A DNA stretch of 64,000 bases. It comes from Pseudoduganella lutea. Its GTDB lineage: Bacteria; Pseudomonadota; Gammaproteobacteria; Burkholderiales; Burkholderiaceae_D. Both the position numbers and the translations under genes were made by a program. The stretch lies in NCBI RefSeq assembly GCF_004209755.1, contig NZ_CP035913.1:4650001-4714000 (forward strand). Direction: 5' to 3'. Position 1 is the first letter of the stretch. Each line of letters starts with the position of its first letter. The notes below the pieces were generated by a model. That model did not search any database. It saw nothing but the letters and a program-made list of their open reading frames with translations, and was not told the DNA's origin. This document shows positions 1 to 8,156 of the stretch, in pieces.

Positions 1-1
1 G

Positions 2-91
2 GCCAAGTACAACCAGCTGCTGCGCATCGAGGAAGACCTGGGCGACATCGCTTCCTACCCGGGCCGCGACGCGTTTTACAATTTGAAGTAA
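2..91 (+). CDS. eno: Enolase, C-terminal fragment
   Basis: Only the last 29 codons and the stop are present; the gene begins before the window. The reading frame opens at base 2 and ends ...SYPGRDAFYNLK. The segment LLRIEEDLGD followed by YPGRDAFY is characteristic of the end of bacterial enolase (2-phosphoglycerate to phosphoenolpyruvate, glycolysis). The neighbour downstream is ftsB, and eno-ftsB is a common betaproteobacterial order. The call rests on the motif and the neighbour. Confidence 0.9.
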   Translation, partial: AKYNQLLRIEEDLGDIASYPGRDAFYNLK

Positions 92-148
92 TGCGTTTGA
101 AGTGATGCGTTTGAAGTACTGTTACTCAGGTAGAATGCGCCTGAAGTA
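91..148. repeat. 14-bp tandem repeat after eno
   Basis: ATGCGTTTGAAGTG at 91-104 is followed directly by ATGCGTTTGAAGTA at 105-118, and a third degenerate copy, ATGCGCCTGAAGTA, lies at 135-148. The unit resembles the end of eno (TTTGAAGTAATG), so it may have arisen by slippage duplication of the eno terminus. No function is apparent. Confidence 0.7.
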
Positions 149-172
149 ACACAGCACTTTCACCACTCTGAC

Positions 173-205
173 ACCGGCCGGGCTCTCCGGCCGGTTCTTA
201 TTTTT
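173..205 (+). terminator. Hairpin plus T-rich tail between eno and ftsB
   Basis: A 9-bp perfect stem (ACCGGCCGG at 173-181, CCGGCCGGT at 187-195) with a 5-nt loop is followed by TCTTATTTTT. It looks like the intrinsic terminator of eno. It runs right up to the ftsB start codon at 206 and leaves no room for a Shine-Dalgarno sequence, so it may instead be an attenuator or 5'-UTR structure for ftsB. Confidence 0.7.
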
Positions 206-547
206 ATGCGTCTGATTACCCTTGCCCTGGCAGCGCTGCTGCTGCTGATTCAATATCCGTTGTGGCTGGGGAAAGGCGGTTGGCTCAAGGTGCAGGACCT
301 CGAACAGCAGGTCGACAAGGCCCACGCGAAAAACGAGGAACTGCGACGCCGCAACGCCAAGCTCGATTCCGAAGTGCGCGACCTGAAGGATGGCACCGGC
401 GCCGTCGAGGAACGCGCGCGCTACGAGCTGTCGATGATCAAGCAGAACGAAATCTACGTGCAGATCCTGCGCAAAGGCCAGATCCCCGGCGATGGCGCCA
501 CGCCAGCCCCGCCACCTCCCGACGAGCCTGCCAAACCAGTGCGCTAG
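206..547 (+). CDS. ftsB: Cell division protein FtsB
   Basis: This 113-residue single-pass membrane protein is the FtsB/DivIC subunit of the FtsQLB complex, which activates septal peptidoglycan synthesis. The N-terminus [20 protein letters not shown] is a short cytoplasmic tip and transmembrane helix. Residues about 28-75 form a heptad-like coiled coil ([19 protein letters not shown]). Residues 76-95 hold the conserved EERARYEL...KQNEIYVQI segment. Length and order match the family. The start is fixed by the typical FtsB N-terminus, although no Shine-Dalgarno is visible and a terminator-like hairpin sits 11 nt upstream. The Pro-rich tail is likely disordered. Confidence 0.93.
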   Translation: MRLITLALAALLLLIQYPLWLGKGGWLKVQDLEQQVDKAHAKNEELRRRNAKLDSEVRDLKDGTGAVEERARYELSMIKQNEIYVQILRKGQIPGDGATPAPPPPDEPAKPVR

Positions 548-550
548 TTG

Positions 551-680
551 CCCAGAAACAGGGGACGGACCCCTGTTTTGAGGAAACATCGGCAACGTTC
601 CGTGCGATTGGACGGCCTTATAGCGGGTATCCCAAGAATCATTTCCTGGAAACAGGGGTACGTCCCCAGTTTTGCCAAGT
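551..680. repeat. Two GGGG-n5-CCCC palindromic repeats
   Basis: Two members of a dispersed intergenic family lie between ftsB and amtB. The core at 561-573 reads GGGGACGGACCCC and the core at 655-666 reads GGGGTACGTCCCC. Both have AAACA to the left and a TTTTG-type flank to the right, and the second is preceded by ATTTCCTGG. Related copies occur at 5733-5799, 10638-10830, 47521-47571, 55279-55370 and 56966-56992. They resemble REP-type elements. Confidence 0.8.
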
Positions 681-696
681 ACCAATTTGGCGCAGG

Positions 697-714
697 TTGC
701 ACCAATGCGGTGCT
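697..714 (+). promoter_or_regulatory. Candidate NtrC binding site upstream of amtB
   Basis: TTGCACCAATGCGGTGCT contains the perfect inverted repeat GCACC-N5-GGTGC, the shape of an NtrC (GlnG) enhancer site. It lies about 85-100 bp upstream of a sigma-54 promoter, the usual distance for an activator that loops to the polymerase. This fits nitrogen-starvation control of the ammonium transporter downstream. Confidence 0.7.
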
Positions 715-731
715 GTCGAGCTATCGAAACC

Positions 732-764
732 GGTGCGAAATATCTTTGTTTGATATTCCGCACC
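732..764 (+). promoter_or_regulatory. Imperfect inverted repeat between NtrC site and sigma-54 promoter
   Basis: GGTGCGAAATATC at 732-744 is mirrored by GATATTCCGCACC at 752-764 with 12 of 13 positions matching and a 7-nt spacer. Its GGTGCG/CGCACC ends resemble NtrC half-sites, so it may be a second, low-affinity regulator site. It could also be just a hairpin. Confidence 0.4.
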
Positions 765-788
765 AGTCACGCGCAACTATTTCCTGAA

Positions 789-804
789 CGGCACGGTTCT
801 TGCA
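789..804 (+). promoter_or_regulatory. Sigma-54 promoter of amtB
   Basis: CGGCACGGTTCTTGCA matches the RpoN consensus TGGCACG-N4-TTGCA at all but the first base. The invariant GG (790-791) and GC (802-803) are 12 bases apart start to start, as required. Transcription would begin near 815, about 30 nt before the amtB ATG. Confidence 0.78.
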
Positions 805-844
805 TTCCCTGCGTGCTTTTGCACTTACCGGGGAGTAGTGGTCA

Positions 845-2050
845 ATGGAGTCGTTCAAGAGCGGTGCCGATGCCTTGTTTGTCCTGTTGGGCGGCATCAT
901 GGTGCTGGCGATGCATGCCGGATTCGCGTTCCTCGAGCTGGGCACGGTGCGCAAGAAGAGCCAGGTCAATGCGCTGGTCAAGATCCTTGTCGATTTCTGC
1001 GTGTCGGCGATCGTGTATTTCACGGTGGGCTACGGCATCGCCTATGGCGTGCATTTCTTCGGGCCGACCGATACGCTGGTGGCGAACAATGGCTACGCCC
1101 TCGTGAAGTTCTTCTTCCTGCTGACGTTTGCCGCGGCCATTCCTGCGATCATTTCCGGCGGCATCGCCGAGCGGGCCAGGTTCTACCCGCAGATGATCGC
1201 CACGGCGCTGCTCGTCGGCTTCGTCTATCCCTTCTTCGAAGGCATCGCCTGGAACGGCAACTTCGGACTCCAGGCGGCGCTGGAATCGGCGTTCGGCGCG
1301 CCGTTCCATGACTTTGCCGGCTCGATCGTCGTGCATGCGGTCGGCGGCTGGGCCGCGCTGCCGGCCGTGCTGCTGCTGGGCGCGCGCCGCGGGCGCTATG
1401 GCAGGGATGGCCGCATCGCGGCGCACCCGCCATCGAACATTCCGTTCCTCGCGCTGGGGGCGTGGATCCTCGCGGTGGGCTGGTTCGGCTTCAATGTGAT
1501 GAGCGCGCAAACGCTCGACAAGATCAACGGCCTCGTTGCCGTCAATTCGCTGATGGCGCTCGTGGGTGGCACGCTGGCCGCGCTGGTGCTGGGAAAGAAC
1601 GACCCCGGCTTTGTCCACAACGGCCCGCTGGCAGGGCTGGTGGCCGTCTGCGCCGGCTCCGACCTGATGCACCCGCTTGGCGCACTGGCGACCGGCGCCG
1701 TGGCGGGCGCGATCTTTGTGGTCATGTTCACGCTGGCGCAAAACCGCTGGAAGATCGACGACGTGCTGGGCGTGTGGCCCCTGCACGGCCTGTGCGGCGC
1801 CTGGGGCGGCATTGCCGCCGGCATCTTCGGCAGCCGGGCGCTGGGCGGGCTGGGAGGCGTGTCCCTGCCATCGCAGATCGCGGGCACCGTGCTGGGCATC
1901 GTCATCGCCAGCGCCGGCGGCGCACTCGTGTACGGCGTGCTGAAACTGACCATCGGCTTGCGGCTCGACCCCGAGCAGGAATTCGATGGCGCCGACCTGT
2001 CGATCCACAAGATCAGCGCCACGCCGGAGCGCGAAACCATCGCCGGTTGA
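845..2050 (+). CDS. amtB: Ammonium transporter (Amt family)
   Basis: This 401-residue polytopic inner-membrane channel imports ammonium. About eleven hydrophobic segments span residues 8-380. The twin pore histidines are visible as H164 (GSIVVHAVGG) and H314 (PLHGLCGAWGG), with typical Amt segments AFLELGTVRKKS and GWFGFNVMSAQ. No signal peptide precedes it and no glnK gene adjoins it, so PII control would have to come from elsewhere. A GGGGA Shine-Dalgarno precedes the ATG. A sigma-54 promoter and an NtrC-type site upstream indicate induction under nitrogen limitation. The soluble C-terminal tail is short and Amt-like. Confidence 0.93.
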   Translation: MESFKSGADALFVLLGGIMVLAMHAGFAFLELGTVRKKSQVNALVKILVDFCVSAIVYFTVGYGIAYGVHFFGPTDTLVANNGYALVKFFFLLTFAAAIPAIISGGIAERARFYPQMIATALLVGFVYPFFEGIAWNGNFGLQAALESAFGAPFHDFAGSIVVHAVGGWAALPAVLLLGARRGRYGRDGRIAAHPPSNIPFLALGAWILAVGWFGFNVMSAQTLDKINGLVAVNSLMALVGGTLAALVLGKNDPGFVHNGPLAGLVAVCAGSDLMHPLGALATGAVAGAIFVVMFTLAQNRWKIDDVLGVWPLHGLCGAWGGIAAGIFGSRALGGLGGVSLPSQIAGTVLGIVIASAGGALVYGVLKLTIGLRLDPEQEFDGADLSIHKISATPERETIAG

Positions 2051-2145
2051 CGCCGCGGCGTCGCACATCGGCCACACCCTCGCGGTATGTTCTGAACGTA
2101 CCGCGGAGGAAGTGACTGATAAGATTCCGCAACATTTCCGTCCTT

Positions 2146-2164
2146 GCAAATAAGAATCATTCGC
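2146..2164 (+). promoter_or_regulatory. Fur box upstream of heme receptor
   Basis: GCAAATAAGAATCATTCGC matches the 19-bp Fur consensus GATAATGATAATCATTATC at 13 of 19 positions, with the central AATCATT intact. It lies about 80 bp before the start of the TonB-dependent receptor. The 20 bases AAATAAGAATCATTCGCATT recur with one change at 49501-49520, upstream of hemP, which supports a common regulator. Confidence 0.72.
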
Positions 2165-2241
2165 ATTAATATGGTGGTCTTTGCCAGCCACCTGTTCCAC
2201 GCCAGGAGCCAGCTTCCAACTGACTCCCACACTGGAACACC

Positions 2242-4536
2242 ATGGATGCACTTACCGCGCGCCGGCGCCTGCTGCCGGCGTTGTTGATGTCCGCGCTGGC
2301 GCCGCTGGCCCACGCCCAAACCACCGCCTCCGCCACCGCCTCGTCCACTTCGGCTCTCGGCGAGATCACCGTGACCGCCGAGCGCGACGCGCAGGCAAGC
2401 AAGGCCGGCACCACGACGAAGGTCACGGCCGACGACCTGACGCGCCAGGCGGCGCAGAACATGCAGAACATCGCCCGCTACGCGCCGCTGGTCAGCGTGC
2501 CGAATGCGGCGAGCGGTTCGGGCAGTGTGTGGGACAGCAGCGGCAACACGGGCTTCAATATCCGCGGCATCGACGGCAACCGCGTGAGCATGGATCTGGA
2601 CGGCATCGCGCTGCCCGACGCGGCGCCGAAGCCCGACGGCTCCACGCTGAACAGCTTCGGCATTGGCCGCGACTACTTCGATCCGGAGACGTTCCGCGCG
2701 GTGAGCATCGTGTCCGGCACCACCAGCAACACCGGCAACAGCGGCAACAGCGGCACCGGCACGCCGGGCCTGGGCGGTTCCGTGCAGTTCACCACGAAAG
2801 CGCCCGAGGATTACCTGAGCGCCGACCGTCCCCTCCACGCCGACTACAAGTTCGGCTACGACGGGTCGAACAATATGCGCATGCATGCGATCACGGGCGC
2901 CGCGCAGGCCGGCGACCTGCAGGTTCTCGCGCTGCTCGTGCACCGTGAAGGGATAGAGTACGAATCCGAAGGCAGTGCGGTAACGAACCCGGACGACTGG
3001 ACTTCCGATGCACTGCTGGCCAAGCTGGCATGGTCGCCCTTCGCCGGCCACAAGCTTACCGCCACCATGGATGCCTACCAGGCCAGCCACACGCGCGCCT
3101 ACATCAACAAGACCAGCGCACTGTATCCGGCCGGCGTGGCCCAGGATTCCAGTACGCGGCGCAACCGCTTCTCGCTCGACCATGAATTCACCGGCAAGAC
3201 AGCGCTGTTCGACAGGCTGTCTTCACGCATCTATGCGCAGAACGCCGAGGTCGACGACCACACGATCGGTCCCTATGTCTCCCAGGGCCAGCGCTACGAC
3301 CGCTCGATCGAGACGGGCTATTTCAACAAGAGCCGCGGCCTGGCCAGCCACGCCGTAAAAACGCTCGGGGCGCACGAACTGTCGTATGGCATCAGCGCGG
3401 AAACCGTCGACACACGCCGGCCATGGCGTGAAGACCGCACGGTGCTGGCCACCGGCGCACACCAGATCACCAGCAAAAACCGCATGGTCGATACGGACAC
3501 GACGAAGCTGGCGGCCTTCGCCAACGCCGATATCGTGCTGGCCGAAGGCCTGACCTTGGCGCCAGGCCTGCGCTATGACTGGCGCGAACTGAAGCCGAAG
3601 AATATCCAGGACTACGTGGTGGCGGTGCCCGCCGCGCGGGAAGAACTGCGCGAGCGCAAGGACGACTACTTCACGCCGAGCCTGAAGCTGAGCTGGAAGT
3701 TCCTCCCCGAGCTGATGGCCTACGCGACCTGGACGCGCGGCACGCGCCTGCCCACGGCGGCGGAACTGACCGGCACCTACGACTCATTCAGCTATACGGG
3801 GACCGGCAATGGCTACGCAGTGCTCGGCAACGCGGACCTGAAGAAGGAAACGAGCAACGCGTTCGAACTGGGCCTCTCCGGCCACCCGGCGCGCGGCGTG
3901 ACATTCGATGCCTCGGTCTTCCACACGAAGTACGAGAACTTCATCGAGTACGCCACGCAGCCGGCCGATCCGGTCAACTTCCCGACCATCACGCAGGGCC
4001 TGTTCCGGCCCGAGAACGTGGGTGAGGCGAAGACATGGGGCGCCGAGATTTCCACCAGCTTCGCGCTGGGCGAATGGAACACCGCACTGGATGGCGCCAG
4101 CGTGAACGTGGGCGCCGGCGTCCAGCACAGCAAGGCGCGCAACACGATCACGGGCGCCGAGGGCGAGCTGGCCTCCACCTTGCCGCGCAAGGTCAGCGCC
4201 ACGTTCGCCTGGGACGATCCGGGCAAGCGGGGCGGGGCGGCGCTGTCGATCTTCAACGTGCGCGGCAAGCAGGCTGGCGCCGACGTGATCTCGAATGTCA
4301 CCGGCGCGCGCTTCGACGTGCCCGGCGCCACGGTCGCAGACCTGACCGCCTACTGGAACATCGGCAAGCATGCCACCGTCATGGCCGGCATCTACAACCT
4401 GACCGACAAAAAATACTGGGACTACGCATCGTCGCGCAGCCTGGCCGCCGGCACCACGGCCGCCACGCTGGCCGACATCGAACGCCAGGCGCGCCCCGGC
4501 CGCTACGGCGCCGTCACGCTCAAAGTGATTTACTGA
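2242..4536 (+). CDS. TonB-dependent heme/hemoglobin-type outer-membrane receptor
   Basis: This 764-residue receptor begins with a signal peptide (LLPALLMSALAPLAHAQ, cleavage near residue 26). A TonB-box-like GEITVTAERD sits near residues 40-50 and the plug domain extends to about residue 180 (NIRGIDGNRVSMDLDGIALPD). A 22-strand barrel follows, closing with NLTDKKYWDYAS...RPGRYGAVTLKVIY. The NLTDKKYW segment is typical of the heme/hemoglobin/transferrin receptor family. The FRAP-like heme motif appears degenerate (TRLPTAAEL), so substrate specificity is not certain. A Fur box lies upstream and a HmuS-like gene follows 11 bp downstream, which supports heme-iron uptake. No hmuTUV ABC transporter genes are adjacent. 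Confidence 0.88.
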   Translation: MDALTARRRLLPALLMSALAPLAHAQTTASATASSTSALGEITVTAERDAQASKAGTTTKVTADDLTRQAAQNMQNIARYAPLVSVPNAASGSGSVWDSSGNTGFNIRGIDGNRVSMDLDGIALPDAAPKPDGSTLNSFGIGRDYFDPETFRAVSIVSGTTSNTGNSGNSGTGTPGLGGSVQFTTKAPEDYLSADRPLHADYKFGYDGSNNMRMHAITGAAQAGDLQVLALLVHREGIEYESEGSAVTNPDDWTSDALLAKLAWSPFAGHKLTATMDAYQASHTRAYINKTSALYPAGVAQDSSTRRNRFSLDHEFTGKTALFDRLSSRIYAQNAEVDDHTIGPYVSQGQRYDRSIETGYFNKSRGLASHAVKTLGAHELSYGISAETVDTRRPWREDRTVLATGAHQITSKNRMVDTDTTKLAAFANADIVLAEGLTLAPGLRYDWRELKPKNIQDYVVAVPAAREELRERKDDYFTPSLKLSWKFLPELMAYATWTRGTRLPTAAELTGTYDSFSYTGTGNGYAVLGNADLKKETSNAFELGLSGHPARGVTFDASVFHTKYENFIEYATQPADPVNFPTITQGLFRPENVGEAKTWGAEISTSFALGEWNTALDGASVNVGAGVQHSKARNTITGAEGELASTLPRKVSATFAWDDPGKRGGAALSIFNVRGKQAGADVISNVTGARFDVPGATVADLTAYWNIGKHATVMAGIYNLTDKKYWDYASSRSLAAGTTAATLADIERQARPGRYGAVTLKVIY

Positions 4537-4547
4537 GGAGAAAAAGC

Positions 4548-5702
4548 ATGAAAACCCATCGTCGTTATACCGGCCTGCTGGCCCTGTCCGGCGCCCTTGT
4601 CTTCGGCATGGCCGCGAGCCACGCCAGCGCCGCCACGCTGGCCGAACGCTGGAACACGCTGCGCACCGAGCAGCCGAAACTGGGCATCCGCGATGCCGCG
4701 AAACAGTTGAACGTTTCCGAGGCCGAGCTGCTCGCGACCGGCATCGGCAAGACCGTCACGCGCCTGGCCGAGACCGATCATGCGCCACGCGAAATCATGC
4801 GCCGCGCGCTGGACCTGGGCAAGGTGATGGCGCTCACGCGCAACGAGAACGCCGTCATCGAAGTCACGGGCGAGGCCACGCGCATCGCCAAGCAGGGTGA
4901 CGAAGGTGCGAAGGATGCGGAACGCGAGGCGCGCGAACTGAACATCGCCGGCGGCTACCTGGGCGGCCCGATCGACCTGCGCTTCCACTTCACGAAATGG
5001 AAGCATGCGTTCGCCGTCGTCCAGCCGGGCAAGGATGGCAACGTGTCGCGCAGCCTGCAGTTCTTCGACGAAAATGGCACTGCCGTCCACAAGGTGTACC
5101 TGAAGGATGACAGCAAGGTCGCCGTGTTCGACAAGCTGGTGGCCGACTTTCGCCACCCGCAGCAGGACGGCAAGCTGGCCATCGTGGCCGCCGCGCCGAA
5201 GGCGGCCGAGAAGCCGGATACCGCTGTCGACGTCAAGGAATTCCAGCAGGCCTGGAAGGACATGTCGGACGTGCACCAGTTCAACCGCATCGTCTCGGAA
5301 TTCAAGCTGTCGCGCGAACAGGCGCTGCGCCTGGCGCCCGCCGGCGTGGCCACGAAGGTGGCGCCGCAGGCCGTGCGGCAACTGCTGGAGCAGGCGGCGG
5401 CGAAAGGGGTGCCGATCATGGCGTTCGTCGGCAATGGCGCCGTCACGCAGATCTACAGCGGCAAGGTGAACAAGGTGCAGGAGGCGGGCGGCTACTTCAA
5501 CGTGCTGGACCCGGACTTCAACCTGCACCTGCGCGACAAGGCGCTCAAGGCCGGCTATGTGCTGCAGCGCGCCGGTGTGACGTCCGTGGAGTTCTACGAC
5601 GACAAGGGCGAACTCGTGGTCACGTTCTTCGGCGTGCGCGAGCGGGGCAAGCCGCAGCCGCAGCCATGGCTGGACCTGGCCGCGGGGCTGCCGAAGGCAT
5701 AA
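4548..5702 (+). CDS. hmuS: HmuS/HemS-like heme protein with an N-terminal signal peptide
   Basis: This 384-residue protein has the two-lobed HemS/ChuS/HmuS fold family pattern: lobe one about residues 35-215, lobe two about 225-380. The family binds or degrades heme after import and is normally cytoplasmic. Signature segments are RFHFTKWKHAFAV and AVHKVYL, the latter containing the candidate axial heme ligand H181. Unusually, residues 1-28 are a convincing signal peptide (positive start, hydrophobic core, ASA cleavage site), placed immediately before the point where the family normally begins. The GAGGAG Shine-Dalgarno at 4535-4540 supports this ATG. It is co-transcribed with the receptor upstream and therefore probably Fur-controlled. 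Confidence 0.88.
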   Translation: MKTHRRYTGLLALSGALVFGMAASHASAATLAERWNTLRTEQPKLGIRDAAKQLNVSEAELLATGIGKTVTRLAETDHAPREIMRRALDLGKVMALTRNENAVIEVTGEATRIAKQGDEGAKDAEREARELNIAGGYLGGPIDLRFHFTKWKHAFAVVQPGKDGNVSRSLQFFDENGTAVHKVYLKDDSKVAVFDKLVADFRHPQQDGKLAIVAAAPKAAEKPDTAVDVKEFQQAWKDMSDVHQFNRIVSEFKLSREQALRLAPAGVATKVAPQAVRQLLEQAAAKGVPIMAFVGNGAVTQIYSGKVNKVQEAGGYFNVLDPDFNLHLRDKALKAGYVLQRAGVTSVEFYDDKGELVVTFFGVRERGKPQPQPWLDLAAGLPKA

Positions 5703-5732
5703 GCCGGGCAAGTGTCACCCGGGGCAACACCT

Positions 5733-5799
5733 GGGGTCAGACCCGCGTTCACCGTCGGCAGCAAGCACCAGTGTTGGCGGCATTGCGGGTCTGACCCCG
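5733..5799. repeat. Inverted pair of GGGGTCAGACCC repeats
   Basis: GGGGTCAGACCCGC at 5733-5746 is mirrored by GCGGGTCTGACCCC at 5786-5799, a perfect 14-bp inverted repeat with a 39-nt loop. It sits between hmuS (plus) and the PRISE-like gene (minus), which converge here. It is the same family as the single cores elsewhere in the window. The pairing resembles a REP doublet (BIME) and could also act as a bidirectional terminator. Confidence 0.8.
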
Positions 5800-5851
5800 G
5801 CTTTCATCGGTGCCGGGCTTGGAGCACGGTACGCCTGGCGGCTTCCCGGCA

Positions 5852-6913
5852 TCAGGGAATCAGCTTCTCCCGCTTCAGCCGCTCGAACAGATAGAAGAAC
5901 GCCTCCGGCGTGCCCTGGTAATCCAGGAAGCCGGCCTTGCGGCTCTTGGTCATGTCGGTGATGACTTCCATCGGACGGCCCAGGTCGGCGTCCGTGTGCC
6001 ACCACGAAGCCAGGCGCGTGACGTCGGGTTCAGCGAGCCCGTGGCGCGTGGCGATCTCGCGCCACAGCGCGGGCGCATCGTTCATCCGCGATTCGAGCGG
6101 GCTGGTTTCAGACGGCAGCGGCGCCGCCTCCACGCCGAAGTAGTCGGCCAGCCGCGGCCACAGCCACTGCCAGCGGAACACGTCGCCGTTGACCACGTTG
6201 AAATCCTCGTTCGCCCCGGCCTCGCTGGTCGAAGCCCATTGCAGGTGCCGCGCCAGCAGACGCGCATCGGTCATGTCCACCAGGCCTTCCCATTGCTGGC
6301 GGCTGCCGGGGAACACGAATGGCTGGCCCGTGTGCTTGCACAGCGCGGCGTAGACCGCCAGGGTCTGGCCCATGTTCATCGCGTTGCCCACGGCGAAACC
6401 GATGATCGTGTGCGGCCGGTGCACGCTCCAGGTGAAACCGTACTGTCGCGCCGCATCGAACAGGCGGTCTTCCTGTTCGTAATAAAAATTCGGCACGTCC
6501 TGCCGACCCTGCTCTTCGCGGAAGGGCGTGATCGGTACGGCACCCTTGCCATAGGCGTCGAACGGGCCGAGGTAGTGCTTCAGGCCCGTCACCAGCGCTA
6601 CGTGGCGCACGCTGCCGGCGGGGCCGACCGCGTCGAGCACGTTCTTCACCATGGCGCCATTGACGCGGATGTTTTCCTCTTCGTTCGCCTGCCGTGACCA
6701 TGCCGCGATGAAGACATGGCTGGGATCGACGCCGGCCAGTGCCTGCGCCACGTCGGGCGATGTCAGGTCGGCGCTGATCTGGCGCACGCCCGGTACGCCG
6801 GGCGTGCGGCCGCGCGAAACGCCATGCACCTGCCAGCCTTCGGCCAGCAGCTGCTCGGCCAGCGCGCTGCCGACGACGCCGCTGCTGCCGATGATGAGTG
6901 CCTTGTTGGTCAT
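5852..6913 (-). CDS. NAD(P)-dependent SDR of the PRISE (5-beta-reductase/iridoid synthase) type
   Basis: This 353-residue protein is an extended Rossmann-fold short-chain dehydrogenase. The nucleotide motif GSSGVVGSALA is at residues 8-18. Residues about 105-150 contain VTGLKHYLGPF and PNFYYEQED, which match the progesterone 5-beta-reductase-like (PRISE) group that reduces enone C=C bonds; the Tyr of NFYY is the expected catalytic residue. RPHTIIGF follows. The natural substrate in bacteria is unknown. The AAGGAG Shine-Dalgarno fixes the start. The gene lies 100 bp after glpQ, past a terminator, and is probably transcribed alone. Confidence 0.82.
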   Translation of the reverse strand: MTNKALIIGSSGVVGSALAEQLLAEGWQVHGVSRGRTPGVPGVRQISADLTSPDVAQALAGVDPSHVFIAAWSRQANEEENIRVNGAMVKNVLDAVGPAGSVRHVALVTGLKHYLGPFDAYGKGAVPITPFREEQGRQDVPNFYYEQEDRLFDAARQYGFTWSVHRPHTIIGFAVGNAMNMGQTLAVYAALCKHTGQPFVFPGSRQQWEGLVDMTDARLLARHLQWASTSEAGANEDFNVVNGDVFRWQWLWPRLADYFGVEAAPLPSETSPLESRMNDAPALWREIATRHGLAEPDVTRLASWWHTDADLGRPMEVITDMTKSRKAGFLDYQGTPEAFFYLFERLKREKLIP

Positions 6914-6954
6914 GCTTGCTCCTTGTTCCTGCGTGTTGGACAAGGCAGGACTGT

Positions 6955-6993
6955 AAACAAAAACGGCGGCGCCTGCAGGAGCGGTGCGCCGCC
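6955..6993 (-). terminator. Rho-independent terminator after glpQ
   Basis: An 8-bp stem (GGCGGCGC 6965-6972 with GCGCCGCC 6986-6993) and a 13-nt loop is followed, on the minus strand, by a T-rich run (plus-strand AACAAAAAC). It closes the TonB receptor-glpQ operon. Confidence 0.7.
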
Positions 6994-7013
6994 AGGATGA
7001 GCAATCGGCCGTG

Positions 7014-8156
7014 TCAGCCGGCGAGCGCTTTGACGCCCAGGGCCGGGTCGTCCGTGAAGAAGCCGTCCAGGCCCAGCGCCAGGTAGCGCCGCATCTCGGC
7101 AATGGAACCCGCCTCGTTGCGCGCATCGTCGCCGGCGCCATCGCGGAAGTCGGCGGCGAGGAAGCGGTTCTCGGGGCGGAACGTCCACGTGACCAGCCGG
7201 AGCCCGGCGGCACGGGCATCGGCCGCCAGCGCCGTGGGCGTATCGAGCCGGCCATCCTTCTTCAAAGGAATCAGCGCGCGGGTCGGCGGTGCGAAGACGT
7301 CGGCATACTCGGCGATGGCGCGCAGGCCCGCCGGCGTCGCCATGTCCGCGTAGGTAAGCGACCCGCCCGTTGCCGCCACGTCGCTCGGCTTCACCGGGCC
7401 CACGCCGACCAGCTGCACCAGCCGCAGGTTCGCGCGCTTGCCCAGCTTTTCGCGCAGCATGCGCAGGTTGGCTACTTCGAACGACTGGATCTCGACCGGC
7501 GCACGGCGCGTGTACTCATGCGCGGCCAGCGTGGCGATGACACGCTCTTCCAGCGGCAGGCCGAGACGGGCGAAGTACGTGGAATGCTTCAGTTCCGGTA
7601 TCAGGCCGATCGTGCGGCCGACGGTGGCCGACTGCGCGGCCAGGAAGTCGATGACTTCCTCGAGCGTCGGCACCTGGAACATGCCGTCGTACCTGGCGCT
7701 GCCGGGGCGCGATTGCGGAATGCGTTCGATGGTACGCAGCGTTTTCAGCTCGGCCAGCGTGAAGTCCTCGACGAACCAGCCGTCGTGGGTGACGCCGTCG
7801 ATCGTCTTGCGGACGTGGCGGCTGGCGAACTCGGGGCGTTTTGCCACGTCGGTGGTCTCGGACAGGAATGCCTCGTGGCGCGCGACCGGCACGCCATCCT
7901 TCGTCGACACAAGGTCCGGCTCGATGAAGTCGGCGCCGTCGGCGATCGCCTTGGCATAGGCGGCCAGCGTGTGCTCGGGCCGCAAGGCCGAGGCACCGCG
8001 GTGCGCAATGACCAGCGGCCGTGCCGGCTTGGCGGCTTGCGCGGCCGGCAGCAGCAGGGAACCGGTCAAACCCGCCGCCGTAGCCGCCATGGTTTTGGCG
8101 CCCACCGCGATAAAGCCGCGGCGCGACAGGTAACGCTTGCTGGGCCAGTTCGTCAT
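7014..8156 (-). CDS. glpQ: Exported glycerophosphodiester phosphodiesterase
   Basis: This 380-residue protein hydrolyses glycerophosphodiesters to glycerol-3-phosphate and an alcohol. The N-terminus has a Tat-like signal (SRRGFIAVGA, then a hydrophobic stretch to about residue 40). The GDPD catalytic motifs follow: IAHRGASALRPEHTLAAY, then FIEPD and VARHE, and FTDDPALG near the end. A periplasmic location is inferred. The ATG overlaps the stop of the upstream TonB receptor (ATGA), so the two are translationally coupled. This suggests that the receptor brings in the substrate or that both serve phosphate scavenging. A possible Pho-box precedes the operon. Confidence 0.9.
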   Translation of the reverse strand: MTNWPSKRYLSRRGFIAVGAKTMAATAAGLTGSLLLPAAQAAKPARPLVIAHRGASALRPEHTLAAYAKAIADGADFIEPDLVSTKDGVPVARHEAFLSETTDVAKRPEFASRHVRKTIDGVTHDGWFVEDFTLAELKTLRTIERIPQSRPGSARYDGMFQVPTLEEVIDFLAAQSATVGRTIGLIPELKHSTYFARLGLPLEERVIATLAAHEYTRRAPVEIQSFEVANLRMLREKLGKRANLRLVQLVGVGPVKPSDVAATGGSLTYADMATPAGLRAIAEYADVFAPPTRALIPLKKDGRLDTPTALAADARAAGLRLVTWTFRPENRFLAADFRDGAGDDARNEAGSIAEMRRYLALGLDGFFTDDPALGVKALAG

